64,000 nucleotides of DNA from Limnanthes douglasii subsp. nivea. Its lineage: Eukaryota > Streptophyta > Magnoliopsida > Brassicales > Limnanthaceae. The notes under the pieces were generated by a model. It saw only the letters and a program-made list of their open reading frames with translations, did no database searches and had not been told where the DNA came from. Within the stretch, counting starts at the first letter, position 1. Each line of letters begins with the position of its first letter. Below are positions 1 to 12,055 of the stretch, piece by piece. Both the position numbers and the translations under genes were made by a program. The stretch spans positions 61,834,742-61,898,741 of the forward strand of contig JAUPFV010000005.1 of the NCBI GenBank assembly GCA_036936605.1. Direction: 5' to 3'.

Positions 1-959
1 GGAAAGAACCAGCAGCAGAATTCCAATTCTGTTCTGCGACAGGTTAGTGTTTTGAAGTCGTATGAGATCTTGTTGTCTGTGTGGATTTGAATTCTCATGA
101 CTAAGTTTGCATCAGCCGAATACCAAATGCTTGAGACACAGTGTGTAGTTTCATTTGCATGTTCTGTGGTAAAAGATAGGCTTGCAACCTTGAAAACTCA
201 ATTGCATCAGTGAATGCTTCAGAGCAAGAAAGAGCGGACCTTTGTATTTCCTTTCTGAGTGATTTTGTGTTGATTGTATTGGAAATCAACTGATTTTTCT
301 GATGTCTGTTATAACATATTGGCAGCAATTTCTCTGCATAATTTTTCTGATTGCCTAGTACTTACCAAGAGTTGGTCTTGTTGGGTACTCCAGCTGAAGT
401 TTTAGCTGTTCATAAATAGTCTAAAGCAAGTTGCCCAATCAAAGATAGTCAATGCATGTCATTTTTGATGACAAAAGTGGTTAAATGTAAAATAAATTGA
501 CCAAGTTTTATTATCATTCCATTCAAGAGTCGTTTGAAATGGATAAAAAGAAAATAAAGTAGAGCTATGTGGCTGCATTGCGAAGGGCTTAGGAAGAAGC
601 TCTGGAGTTTGGAATTACTTGTGTGATATATTGGCTATCATCTATCAAAATTCTTGAGTTACCGAACCATTATTATTTTGTAGGTGAAAACATGGGCACA
701 GCTGTTAGAGACGTTTTGCAGTAGTGGGAGACTCGAGCTAGAACTGATGTACAAAGTCCAAATGCAATGCTACGAGGATGCCAAGCTGATGAAGCTGTTT
801 CCTGAGGTTATAAGGTCTCTGTACGATCTGGATGTCCTTGCAGAAGATACCATTCTTCACTGGTACCGCAAAGGAACCAACCCTAAGGGCAGGCAAGCAC
901 TAGTTAAATCCTTAGAGCAGTTTGTGAATTGGCTGGAGGAAGCAGAAGAAGAGGACTAA
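1..959 (+). CDS. eIF5-mimic / BZW-like W2-domain protein, 3' part (copy 1)
   Basis: The gene enters from the left edge, so only the last two exons are present: 1..42, in frame from base 1 and ending KNQQQNSNSVLRQ at a GT donor, and 684..959, which follows an AG acceptor and ends in TAA. The 91-residue last exon encodes the end of the W2 (eIF5C/MA3-like HEAT) domain and finishes in the acidic-aromatic box LEQFVNWLEEAEEED. Proteins of this family (human BZW1/2, Drosophila krasavietz) imitate the eIF5 C-terminus, bind eIF2/eIF3-type partners and tune start-codon selection in the cytosol. It differs from the complete paralogue at 37377-41626 at about 9 of 91 positions over this exon. Its last exon is continuous where the paralogue has a 377-bp intron. 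No coding lesion is visible, so it may be functional. The upstream exons are outside the window. Confidence 0.9.
43..683 (+). other. intron of BZW-like copy 1
   Basis: A GT-AG intron of 641 bp between the two visible exons. The equivalent intron of the downstream paralogue (40784-40973) is only 190 bp. I see no gene or repeat inside it. Confidence 0.85.
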
Positions 960-1300
960 CCTCTCAACAAGAGCTCTGACCAGTAGATGCTATCCCTCAA
1001 AACTATTTTGTTGTTGTGTACTATTTTCTTATCTTTAGTTGTATTTTCTTGAGAATTCTCACTATTAGCTTGAAGAGGATGGTTCTCGTCGCTTTGAACG
1101 CGATTCCGGATCGAGCTCAGGTTTTCTACCCTTGAGCTTGTTAATTAGACTGTTTTACTATAGTTTCTTAAGCAGAATCAATCTAGTTTTAGTTTCTTCA
1201 TGATTTAGTTCGCGGCTTATGAAGTATGAGGTGGAGTTGAACCTTTAGTGTGTTCTTAAGGTGATTCTTTTATTCCGCGAATGATAACTGTCAAGTATAG
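960..1300 (+). other. 3' UTR and downstream flank of BZW-like copy 1
   Basis: Non-coding, T-rich sequence after the stop codon. There is no convincing canonical AATAAA, and the 3' end of the transcript cannot be fixed. The right end runs into the first copy of a direct repeat that flanks a LINE fragment. Confidence 0.5.
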
Positions 1301-1432
1301 AGGAATTCCATATCAGTGTTATATATATATATATATATTAATATCATGAAAAAAACTAATCTTTTTATCAAATTTCTTTTTAACAAAAAAACTTCCTTTC
1401 ATAATTGACTTTTTAACCAATTAATATTATTT
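1301..1432 (+). repeat. direct repeat, left copy, flanking LINE fragment
   Basis: A segment starting AGGAATTCCATATCAGTGTT that recurs at 2791-2926 with few substitutions. The main differences are AT-microsatellite length and a short A/T indel near the right end. The two copies bracket the LINE fragment at 1433-2790. If it is a target-site duplication, it is far longer than usual for a LINE. Confidence 0.85.
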
Positions 1433-2790
1433 CCCTTCTTTAGAATATACATAAGACTTCAAAAACTCAGGTGATTCTCTAATCTTGCACAATATATGGA
1501 AAGCTAAAAACTTACTAAAGAATAAGGGTATAAATACTTCCATTAGTTCTATAATTAACCAAATCAACTCTAGCATTCATACACTTGACATGAAAAAAGT
1601 TTTAAACAGAGCTCATTGGGCTATTTGTCCTAAAACTGCTATTAGTCTAGGTTGTGTTAACCAGTTGAAAGCTGCTAATAGGCCTACTTATATCAAGTGG
1701 AGTCTACCTCCTTCTGGTAGACTAAAAATGAATACTGATGCTTCATGCCTAAGTAATGGTGAAGCTAGTGGTTCAGTCATAATTAGAGATAGTTATGGTA
1801 ATGTGATTAAAGGCCAAAGCTATCTATATGGCAAGTCTACTCCCTTATATGCTTAGATTCGTACTCTCCTGGATGGTTTACTTATATGCAAAGTTAATAA
1901 CTGGAATTTGGTAGATGTTGAATCTGATTCGTTAACTACCATTAATTGGATAAATAACAAAAATAGTAATGTATACTGGTGTATAAGACCAATTATTGAT
2001 TGCATTCTTAAGCTTATTCATAACCGTATGTCCATTTCTCATATATTCAGGAGCAAAATCATGCCGCTGATTGGTTAGCTCAGTATACTTTGACAACTAA
2101 ATCTGTTTATAACATTCTGCCTAATTCTATTCCTAATGATCTTAAGGGCATTATGATTTTGGAAGCTGCTATATAACTAGATGATTAATTACCTGATTGA
2201 TTCTACCTAAACTTGGCTTTTTGCTTTCCTGATTTGCGAACTAATACATTATATTCTTGTTCTGAGTATAATGGTGTTGATACTTTCATGATCTTGCTCG
2301 AAAGCTGATGATGCTTCTGATGGATTCTGCCTAATCATGATGATATAAGAGATTGATGGGCTGGTGCTGAACTGAGCTGAAGATGTTGCGTCGAGCTTAA
2401 AGAATGTTGCTGATGATGCAGAATTACCTGGTGTTGATACTGTTGAATCCTATTGAATTCAAGGATCAGAAGTTTGATAAATGTTGCATCCATATGCTGT
2501 TACTGATGAAGATTTGGGCTCTTTAAGAACTATCAGCTGGCTAGATTAATGAATTCTTTGTCAAAATTCAAGGCTTGATGGTTGATGGATTCGTATTCTT
2601 GAAGATTATCTATTGAAGCCTGAATGAATCGTTTTGTGAAGAAGCTTATTGTTTCAAATTGGTTATTTTGATAGCTATTAATTAGGGTTTTCTTCAAGTT
2701 AATTGCTTAAATTTAGGCCTTTGAGTTTTGTAAATTTAAATTCCGCCTTGTAAACAATTTTTATTAATAAATATTTCATCTTATATATAT
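1433..2790 (+). mobile_element. 5'-truncated LINE fragment with RNase H domain
   Basis: The reading frame from about 1485 to 2176 gives the RNase H (RVT_3-like) domain found at the C-terminus of many plant L1-type LINEs. A first acidic motif lies in MNTDASC, then GEASGSVIIRDSYGN, then VESDS, and EQNHAADWLAQ in another frame after 2040. It is broken by a stop at about 1854 and by a frame change near 2050. About 600 bp of A/T-rich 3' UTR follows to about 2780. Endonuclease, RT and ORF1 are absent, as expected from 5' truncation at insertion. It belongs to the same family as the RNase H fragment at 36360-36815. Confidence 0.8.
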
Positions 2791-2926
2791 AGGAATTCCA
2801 TATCAGTGTTACATATATATATATTAATATCATGAAAAAAACTAATCTTTTTATCAAATTTCTTTTTAACAAAAGAAACTTCCCTTCATAATTGACTTTT
2901 TAACTAATTAAAATTAATATTATTTT
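2791..2926 (+). repeat. direct repeat, right copy, flanking LINE fragment
   Basis: Second copy of the segment at 1301-1432, with a shorter AT run. Unique sequence resumes at about 2927. Confidence 0.85.
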
Positions 2927-3590
2927 TGTTGCAATAGCAATTAAAAAGTGAAAAAAAACTATAAAAAAATATCAAAATCAACATAGTTATATAGAAGAAG
3001 TTAATTAATTTTTGCTAAACATAATTATTATTTCAGATAAAAATAAATTAAAAAAATATAAAAATATAATTTTATTTTGATATTTTTTGCCCATAATTTT
3101 AAAGAATTAAATCTTATTTTAATCAAAGTAGTATTAATAGATAAAAAATGAACAAGTAAACATAAAAATAATTTGTATTTAAGCGGGCAATTGGTTTCGA
3201 TTGTTTTTATAATTTTGTCCCAATAATACTATTAGGATGTTTTAGATTCATATTGAAGTATTAAGAACTATTATGAAAACCAAAATAGAAGTAAATAACA
3301 TACTAACGCACGATGATGTAGATTTCCTCTCTTTTAATTTTTTTTCTTGATTTTCAAGTCTTTTATTTTTGGAGTTTGGCTGATGGTTTTGATCTCTTCT
3401 CTTGGATTTAATTTTCATTGCACTGTTGTCCTCCGATAATTTCATTGTCAATTTTATGATTCTCTCATAACAGCTGCTTCTTGTATCTCTAGTTTCTTGT
3501 CAGCCTTTCTCTTGCACGTGCACTCGTCCTTGTCTCCATCGATGGATACCACTGATCTCAACATAAGGAGTGAGGAATGATTCTGAATTC
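2927..3590. other. intergenic AT-rich stretch
   Basis: Highly A/T-rich to about 3180, then mixed sequence. A short minus-strand open frame here is rich in Lys and Asn and shows no domain. No gene is supported. Confidence 0.5.
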
Positions 3591-3732
3591 TCTCAACTTC
3601 AGAAAACTGACTATCAAGCAATAGAATCGACAAATCAAATCACAAAAATATTATGTTGATCTAGTAAAACCATATCAATCGATCAAGAAATTCAATCCAG
3701 AAAATGCAATCCACAAAAATGATCACATTTCG

Positions 3733-4471
3733 ATGCAGTTTACCAAGCAAGATAAAAAAACTCTAATACCATCAACAAAATTTACCTTAATTGGTAAATT
3801 TACATGTATTCATAAAAAACACCTTCCAATGAAATTCTTGAATGACCGAAAATTTACAGGAGATTATAGCTTGTCTAATTGGGACTCTTATCACATTCTC
3901 ATGGAGTTCTCTCTAAAAGAAGTTATAAGCGAAATATGGGGAAGCGTATGGACTACTGGGCATTCTGTCATGAGAGTTTTAAAGTGGTCTACAACTTTCA
4001 ATACTAAAGTCGAAAGCTCAATAACACATGTACGGATGAGGCTATCAAGAATACTAAAATACTTGTTTGACAAATAATCATCGAAACAATAGTAGCCACT
4101 ATAGGCCAACCAATCAAATCCTGGATTCGTAATAGAAACAGGACCCTATACAACGCTTGTTTGGATAGAGACGGACATAACTCAGAAAATTCAGAATAAT
4201 ATATAGGTTGGATTTGGTGATAACGAGAGGGTGTTAGATTGAGGTAAGTTACAATATGCCTACATATTTCCTGACTTGCAAGCATATAGGGCATAATCAA
4301 GAGAGTTGTAAGAAAAGTCCTACTGTCACACAATGCCAAAAAGAAAAGAAGACTCTAGATTGCCAAAAAAAAATTGAATCTGAAATTATTATTACGAAGC
4401 TTACCAAGATGAAGTCAATAATAGTCGTTCCACAAGAAAAGAAACATCTTCAAAGCCCTGAAAAATTCTAG
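3733..4471 (+). pseudogene. LINE-1 ORF1 remnant (DUF4283-like, zinc knuckle)
   Basis: Pieces of the ORF1 RNA-binding protein in several frames. A segment with SVWTTGHSVMRVLKWSTTFN aligns with the same region of ORF1 at 19404-19847 (VGQYSTRILKWLPLFNP), followed by a remnant equivalent to KALYNACYAWVEIDIS at about 4143. Near 4258 the frame reads YFLTCKHIGHNQESC, a CCHC zinc knuckle whose first cysteine is lost. ORF1 normally coats the LINE RNA. Stops and frameshifts make this one non-functional. Confidence 0.65.
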
Positions 4472-5053
4472 AAGCATCAGGAAAAAAAACATGTTAATGA
4501 TATAGTTCATGCTTTATCAAGATCTGTTAATCGTGGAACTAAAGAAATTAACAAAAATCCCATCAAAGATCCTCTAATATATGAGAAAAATAATAAGGAT
4601 GTTAATGAGGATAAAATTATAGAAGCCATCAAATCATTAGATAATGATTATGATTTAACTCCTTTAGTGTTATTAGAAAAATGTTCTACATGCAATCACA
4701 CACCAAATCAAAGCAATATAGGAAGCATGCCTATTAATTTGGTCCTAAAGAAGAAAGAAATAACTTCCAAAATCTTCTCAATAAGAAGCTGAATCAGGCT
4801 AGGATTAAAAAAAGAAATCATTATGTTTTCATAAATTTTATGCAATTTACAGAACCTAAAAGAGAAACCCTAAAAAGTCCCCCATGATTAAAATATTAAA
4901 TTGGAATATTCTCAGAATTGGAACCAAGGATTCTATTTGTAGGCTCAAATTCATTGTTCGTAAATACCATATCAAATTCCTAACATTCAGGAACCTCTTA
5001 TCAACATCAATCGTCAAGAGCTTATAACTAATAAGATTGGTTTTGATAATCAC

Positions 5054-5341
5054 GTGGCTAATATTTCTAACAAATTCTGGCTATTTTGGAAAGAGAAGTT
5101 GAAGATTAATGTTTTGCTCGATCAAGATCAGTGTCTTCATACTGAAATTAATGTTCCCAACCTCAACAAAACATTCTACGTTACCTCTGTTTACGCTAAA
5201 TGTCAAAGAATCAACATGGTTAATATTTGGGAGACTCTTAGAATTATCTATAATAGTGTTACACAATCGTTAGTTCTAGGAGACTTTAATACTATCAGAT
5301 CTTCTATTGAGCAGCTGGATTGTACAGCTTTCAGCAATTAA
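5054..5341 (+). pseudogene. LINE-1 endonuclease domain remnant
   Basis: Encodes NKFWLFWKEKL, FYVTSVYAKC and LVLGDFNTIR, hallmarks of the apurinic-type endonuclease/exonuclease/phosphatase fold that nicks target DNA in LINEs. The N-terminal catalytic part lies just upstream (about 4890-5050) in another frame, and further EN-like coding continues past the stop at 5341. Confidence 0.75.
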
Positions 5342-6107
5342 AATGCAGATAATTTTAATGAGATGATTCAAGATTGTTGATTTGAAGACGCATAATACAT
5401 TGAAACTAAGTTTTTATGGACAAACAATAATAAATGGAGACGGCTAGATAGAGGATTATATAATCAAGCTTGAACAAACTACTTCATGACACTAAAGTGA
5501 CTCATATGGCTCGCACTTGTTCAGATCATACTCCGTTGTGTATCAACATCACTAAAGATGATATCAAGCACAACCCTAGTTTCAAAATTTTAAATATGTG
5601 GACTCTTGTAAAAACTTCCTAAATATGGTTGAAACTAACTGGAACCAAACTATGGAGGGATATCCATTGTTTATCTTTTGGAACAAGGTCAAAATACTAA
5701 AGACTACTCTAAAGGATTGGAGCAATAACTATTTTGGAAAAAAAATCAATAAAGTTCTAACTACTGAAGAAAATGTTGAAATATGGGAAGCAAATGATCA
5801 AAACTCTAATAACATTAAGGACATAAACAATCTTTCGAGAGCTAAGGCGGATGATCTTATAACATTATCTATGGCGGAAGATTTCTGTTTTTAAAAGTGT
5901 CATTCCTCATGGATTAAAGATGGGGATAGAAACACAAAGGTCTTTCACAACTACATTAAAAAGAAAAGAAGAAGTAGGGTCTTCAGTATTAAAATCAATA
6001 ACAATTGGATTACTGAGGAGTCTATAATCAATACATCTGTTGGAACCTACTTTAATGATACTCTCTCATCCCCTTCTTACTTTAATACTTATGAAGAACA
6101 AGCTTGT

Positions 6108-6660
6108 ATGAATGATAACCTATTCAATTTAATTCCTATGATAGTTAATGATGCAGATAATATCTCATTGGTTGCTGCTCCAACTGAAGAGGAAATCTAC
6201 AAAATCATTCAAAAATTCAAGACTTCAAGTGTTACTGGAGTGTACAGATTCAATAGATGCTTCTTCTTGACTTGCTGGAAAATCATCAAGGATGACCTTT
6301 AAAAAGCCATGAATTCTTTCATCATGGGCCAAAATATCCCCAAAGGCACCATGACAACTAGCATATGCTTAATCCCTAAAACTCGCAATCCATCAAATTT
6401 GAAAGATTTAACCTAATTAGTAGTTTAATAAAATCTGTCTATGATTCCATTATTATCAATGGCAAAGCTATAAGATTCTTTAAAACTAAAAGGGGAGTGA
6501 GACAAGGAGACCATTTATCTCCAAGTCTCTTTGTTATGGTTGAAGAAGTCCTTATTAGAGGAATCAACTCTATGTTTGAAACTAACAACTCTTTGAAATA
6601 TCCATATAGAAGTAATATGATTATTCTATGTCTAGCTTTTGCTGACGATACTCTTAATTT
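6108..6660 (+). pseudogene. LINE-1 reverse transcriptase remnant
   Basis: Starts with the pre-RT motif region (SVTGVYRFNRCFFLTCWKII). After a deletion and frame changes it reads KRGVRQGDHLSPSLF (motif B) at about 6490, then LAFADDTLN with the catalytic FADD motif at about 6635. The palm centre between them (motif A) is deleted. Confidence 0.75.
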
Positions 6661-8459
6661 ACTAATGGTTTAGCTTATTTAGTGGAAACTATATGAGCTT
6701 TCTTACAAAACTATCAGGACATTTCGGGTCAAGCTATAAACAAAGAGAAGACTATAATTATTACATATACTAATCTTCCTCAAGACATGATCAATTCTTT
6801 TGTAATTTAAACAAGTTTTAGTACCGATTTTCTGCCAACTACTTACTTGGGAATCTCTCTCAACACAAATAACAACAAAAGGAACTTCTCTTCTCTTATT
6901 GATAAGATCAGAAGTAAATAACATATTGTGAGTGAAATCTTAATATGTGTACCTTTTCCCTCAAGTGACTGAATCTCTTGAGTCTTTCAAATTTGATGCA
7001 GAGTATGTTGCTGCATATCGGCCTGAAATCTTTCAAATTTGATGTATTGCATCTTATTGGATGCAGAGTATGTTGCTGCATATAAATATCATCACTCAAA
7101 TAAAGAGACTGCACAACAAATTTTTATGGGGTTCAAGCAATGATAATAAGAAAATACACTAGTCTAGCTGGCAAACTAATTATAAAACATTCAATGAAGG
7201 AGGCGTAAACATGAGAAAACTTAATGACATCTAAAAAGTCTATTCTTGCAAGCTCTGGATTAGATTTAGAGAAAAAAAATTATCTTTGGGCCAACTTTCT
7301 TCACAACATATATTGTAAAGGCAGTCATCCCCTTCAATTAAACTATTATACGCCTGGTTCATCTACTTGTAAGAGGCTTTCTAAGATATTTTTTTTGATG
7401 AAAGTCATATAAAATGGAACATGGGTAAGGTATCTTGGACTTTTGGCTTGACAGTTGGTTGGACACGACTCCCCTTATTAAGTTTGAAGACAATATTGAG
7501 AACACACCAGGTGAAGGACTCTATATTTTGGACTCTATCCAAAGGTGGTAGCTTCAACTTAAAATATACTCTTCAAATCATTAGACACCACTATAACATC
7601 TCTTTTCTCTAAGATATGAAATCAAATTATTCCTAAAAAATGCTCATTCTTACAATAGAGGCTCATTCACAATCTTCTTTTTACTGATTCTATATTGCAA
7701 TCAAAGCATATTACTTTAGTATCTAAGTGTCAGTTTTGTAGGAACATTGAAACCACTGACAAAATCAAGCGACCGATTGGCTCGCAAAGTGGACTCTGAA
7801 GTATAAAATAAAGATAGATTATAAAAACTTATAGGCTCCCAACATGCTTGAAACTGTTTGTTCTTACAGATCATGGGATTAGGATATATAAGAAGAGATA
7901 AGATTCTTTGTTTCACTAAATATCCTCTTATGATTCTCTATTCTAACTGAAAATGATTGGATTTTTACATGATTTTCTCGGCTTTCAATTTTATCAGGAT
8001 TCTAGTTTATAATAGCTTTATTTAAGAGATTCGTAGAGTCATAAATTGTTTTCTCTCACCTTGCAAATACTCTTTTCATTCCTCTTCCATGTATGCTCGA
8101 TAGATTCCTTCAGATTCTAGCTGGAAAAATCAATCTCTATATTTACATAAGTCCAGTTTGGTCTTCAATCTTTTATGAAGGTCTTGATCCTCCTGATTGT
8201 CCTGGTCGCCGATCGAAGCCAGATCCGTATCCGGTGTTCTTCACCAAAGGTTTATAGGATTTTCTAAATTTTCAAAAAGTTTAAGTGTGAATAGATGATT
8301 GTTCTTTGTTAATTTTTGGAGGGAGATTATTTTTTGATTAAATTTTTGGCGCTTGTATAATTTGTCTCTAACTTAATCTGTGTACCTTTTCCCTCAAGTG
8401 ACTGAATCTCTTGAGTCTTTGTAAGCTCATTGGACTATTCCGTTATTTATAAAAAAAAT

Positions 8460-9418
8460 AGCAAAAAATAAGTATTAAAAAAACAAAAAAAAATTAAAAA
8501 ACATAAAGAAAAAACCCCCAACTAATATCAAGAATTAAAAAAACACTTTATGTATAGTGATAAACTGTTTATATTATAATTTTATTTAAAATATAGTATA
8601 TGTTAAAATAATTGTTTTAGATATCAATTGTCAATGTTTTAATAAATTTGGAAAACTATATTATATATATATATATATAAGTATTTATTTAAAAGTAAAT
8701 AATTTATGGTACCAGTCACGTTTTCATGTTGCGCTATCCTTTTATTTAAATCGAGTGTTTTTGTACGTGTCTGTTTTAATTATAACGGATAAATATTATA
8801 CTCAACTGAACAAGCTTTTAGGACCAACTCCTGATTATTTTGTCATTGCCCACTCCAAAAGGGATTCAATGGATCTTGAACCAACCAAAAAGAGACGAAA
8901 GCTCCAAAAAAAGAACTTTGAGATCCATCTGAAGGGTTACGAAACCGGTAAACGCTCAAGGAAAATGGAGATTAGATGGAGAATGTGAAGGTCCAAACCT
9001 CGGATTTGGAGAAAGGTGTCCATGATCCAGAGCTTTATTGATTCCCTATAGTTTTCCAAGTCTCACTAAAAACATTCTCTTCAGATCAAGTAGGGATTTT
9101 CCAAGAATGTCACAAGTGAGGCTACCAGTTCTTGTCACGACCCATGTCTTGGCTCAGGCAAAATAATTGGTTATTTATACAGATGTGTGTGACTAGGATT
9201 TTAGACTCTTATTTCACCCCGACCTACGCAAGTTTTTCACCTTACTAGATTTTGTTTTGAGTCAGGCTAGTCCAAATATCTAGAGAAAAATGATGTTATG
9301 TATCATCATTTTGGGGTTGTCGCAGATCAACTTTGATATGGAATAGCTTATTTTCATGTCTAATATCTCTACCAGCTAATACTATCCTTCTACTACCTCG
9401 CGTACCCATAGCGTTTGA
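8460..9418. other. intergenic stretch between two LINEs
   Basis: Begins with the A-rich tail of LINE-1 and an AT microsatellite at about 8660-8680. Apart from one unrecognised open frame (8755-8988), no gene is supported. Confidence 0.5.
8755..8988 (+). pseudogene. unrecognised open frame, possible gene fragment
   Basis: A 77-codon frame with one basic patch, EPTKKRRKLQKK, that resembles a nuclear localisation signal. It has a fairly balanced amino-acid mix unlike the Asn/Lys/Ile-rich chance frames around it. The listed first codon is not an ATG context I would defend. I do not recognise a family. It could be a captured exon of a host gene or a chance frame. Confidence 0.2.
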
Positions 9419-9549
9419 AGGTGGTGGATGACCTATCTAAGTTGGACCTTGAGAGAATATGATTCTTATTAGTATACCAAAGACGCAGGTGGTGGATGAC
9501 CTACCTAAGTTGGACCTTGAGAGAATATGATTCTTATTAGTATACCAAA
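9419..9549. repeat. 68-bp tandem duplication
   Basis: Two direct copies (9419-9486 and 9487-9549) of a unit starting AGGTGGTGGATGACCTA and containing TTGGACCTTGAGAGAATATG. They are nearly identical, so the duplication is recent. No coding meaning is apparent. Confidence 0.9.
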
Positions 9550-10102
9550 ATCACGTTAGATCACGTTTATTGTTACGACACGTCACATTAAATAGGATGA
9601 AATGAAATGTGTTTTCACGATTAACACCTCGTTAATGATGCCTAAACATAATCCAACGTTATTTTTAAGCACAATAAATTTTTATTAATTGGGAAAAAAT
9701 AGGATTTTTATAATATATTGGGCCTAATTAAGAAATTATAACAAATATATGTCATAACTGAAATTTGAAATTGAAAACTTAAAATGTGAAGCGGGCCAAA
9801 CGACTTCTTTTTGAATCTGAAATAAAAAACTCATCTTTTCTCTTTCGTTTGGTGAAGAACCGAATCATCATTAGTGTAGATAAATTTCAATGATGAAGCT
9901 TCAGTTGGTTTTCCTCTGGAGATTCAATTTCAGTATAATACTTTAAAGCTTCTCTCTGTTTAGCTGATTCCATTTTCTCAATTAATTCCAGTTTATACAG
10001 TCACTTTCTTCAGCTTTCCTTCTTCATTTCTCACAAATTCTTTCCTCTTTGAGGCTCTTCCTTATTAGTTTCTGCAAAATAGAAATGAAGTTAAGTTATT
10101 TA

Positions 10103-10408
10103 TCAGTTCTGATATAGCCTATTTCTAGGCTTTCTGGCTGGAGATTTGAAGTTCTTGTAATCCATCTTCATTTTACATTTTAGTGTCCAATGAGCTAGCC
10201 AATCAGCAGCTCTATTCTGTTCCATAAAAATAAAATAAATGGATATCTTACTTGTGATTAAAGATTTTATACTGTTAATTACTGATACTATGTATTTTAG
10301 AATTGTTGCAGAAGAAATGAGTGAGATAAGGATTTTAGAATCTGATTCGATATCTACTTCCCTGATTCCTATGATTCTGTATATATGAAGACCATCTTGC
10401 ATCGTCAT
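10103..10408 (-). pseudogene. LINE-2 RNase H domain remnant
   Basis: Encodes VDIESDSKILISLI and EQNRAADWLAHWTL, the second half of the RVT_3-type RNase H domain that degrades the RNA strand during LINE replication. The first half of the domain is missing or frameshifted upstream. The terminal motif matches the remnant at the end of LINE-1. Confidence 0.75.
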
Positions 10409-10528
10409 GGTTTCAACTTTTAGAGGTGTGAGATTTCTATAATTGTTTATGTATCCATTGATTATATTGATTTTGCTGTCTTGAATGATTTTTTCCCCAC
10501 TTGACTTTCCAGTTGATAGACAACGAGT

Positions 10529-10978
10529 TCAGTTTGTATCTTCCTGACTGTGGAGTCGTCCATTTAAGTTAAGAGATCTTATGTTTGGTCTTAATATGAT
10601 TGGCACATCCAAGGTTTGATGCTTCGTTTTCATTTCTTTCCAATGCTTCCTCAATAGAATCGTTGAGTGATCCAGATATAACAGCATGTTAGTGATATAG
10701 TTGATTGTTGACATTTTTGAGAAACTATCACCGTTGACTTTTGACTTGTCCTTTTGTTGCCAAATTGCCCAGCTTATTAGTGTAGGGATGATTGTTTTAA
10801 TATGAATCTTTCGATGAGATGACCAAAACCAAGTTTTGAAAAGGCGCATTGTGGTCATATATCTTCTTATATCAACCTTTAGGATTCCTTCAAAGTGAGA
10901 CCATATACTCCAAGTAAAGTTATATGATACAAATAAGTGGTCTTTTGATTCAACATTTTGGCAAAACTGGCATTTCAA
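10529..10978 (-). pseudogene. LINE-2 zf-RVT (zinc-binding in RT) region
   Basis: Starts MKCQFCQNVESKDHLF, the CxxC...H pattern of the zf-RVT domain C-terminal to LINE reverse transcriptases. Further down it reads TLISWAIWQQKDKSK, the usual 'WxIWxxRN' stretch. The breakpoint of the 4.85-kb tandem duplication falls inside this frame at 10931-10936. Confidence 0.75.
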
Positions 10979-12055
10979 TGTTAAATATATATATGTCTAT
11001 ATTGAATTATAGAATCAATAGGCAATATGTTTCCCAAAAGTCTCCAAACAAGAAAAGAACATTTCTTTGGAGCTATGTTATTCCACAGATTTTCAAAGAT
11101 TGAATATATGAATAGGGCAGGTCTAATCGCATTCAAGGTATCCTTTATTTTGAATTGGCCATCTTTAGATAAACTCTAGTCTATTGTATCTTTGATATTC
11201 TTCTTTAATACAAGTCTTTAAGACTAGTTTTATGTTAGGGTCAATTAGATATCTTTGCAGTTTGTTAATATTCCATTCGTTGTTTTCCTAAAAGGTGTTT
11301 AAAGGAATGTCTTTAAACCAACTATCATTTTTTTTCAAGCTTAATTAAGGAAGAATTACCATACCAGTTGTCTAGCCACGTGTCTACTTTACCTTCACCA
11401 AGTTTCATCTGATTTTCTCTTCTGCAAAGTCTTTTTTGTTAGTCAATCTCTTCCATGTTAGGGAGTATTTTTTTGAAAACTTTATCTGTAATGAGTGCAT
11501 TCCTTTGTTGTAGATGTTATGTATGAGTTTGGCCCACAATAAGTTATTCTATCTGAATTTTATCCATAGTTTACATGAGAAATCCATATGCATCTCTTGT
11601 AAGCTTCTTACATTCAACCCTCTTTCACCATATGTTTTACTGATCTTTTTCAATGAGGACTGGTGGATTTTATTTGTATCATTGGTTGATCCCCACGGGA
11701 ACTTATTCAACGTCCTTTCTATTTTGGTGATGATGGAGTTGGGGAGCCAACAGCCTTACAACCAGTATTGAATATGCATCAGAACTGTGTTTATTAATAT
11801 AAGTCTTTCTCCAAACGATAATGTTTTGTCATTCCAGATTTTAATCTTTGCTTTAATATTTTCCAGCAAAGGATTATAATTAAGTGCTTTGTTGTGAGGG
11901 CTAAGAGTTATGCCTAGATATGTAGTTGCGAGGATTCTTAGGCTGAAATTAGTCTGGATTTCTAGAGAGTTTCTTCTATTTTGAGAGAGACTTGAAGCTG
12001 TGATAGTGTATTTTTTTTCTTTGTTTAGCGATCGGCCAGAGATGTTTTGATATAC

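Larger units (their letters stand above)
3590..8450 (+). mobile_element. decayed LINE (family A), plus strand, LINE-1
   Basis: A near full-length but heavily mutated non-LTR retrotransposon. In order it holds an ORF1 remnant (about 3733-4500), an endonuclease (about 4890-5560), an RT (about 6108-6660), a zf-RVT trace (CQFCRN at about 7728) and the tail of RNase H (TDWLAKW-like at about 7768), with the region between the last two deleted. The 3' UTR runs to about 8450 and ends in an A-rich tract (8448-8520). Many stops and frameshifts make it inactive. Its proteins match those of the minus-strand LINE at 9850-15560, so both are one family, placed tail to tail. Confidence 0.82.

Noticed and set aside
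101..328. Minus-strand frame within the intron of copy 1
   Set aside because: Lies in the intron on the opposite strand, with no domain and no splice signals.
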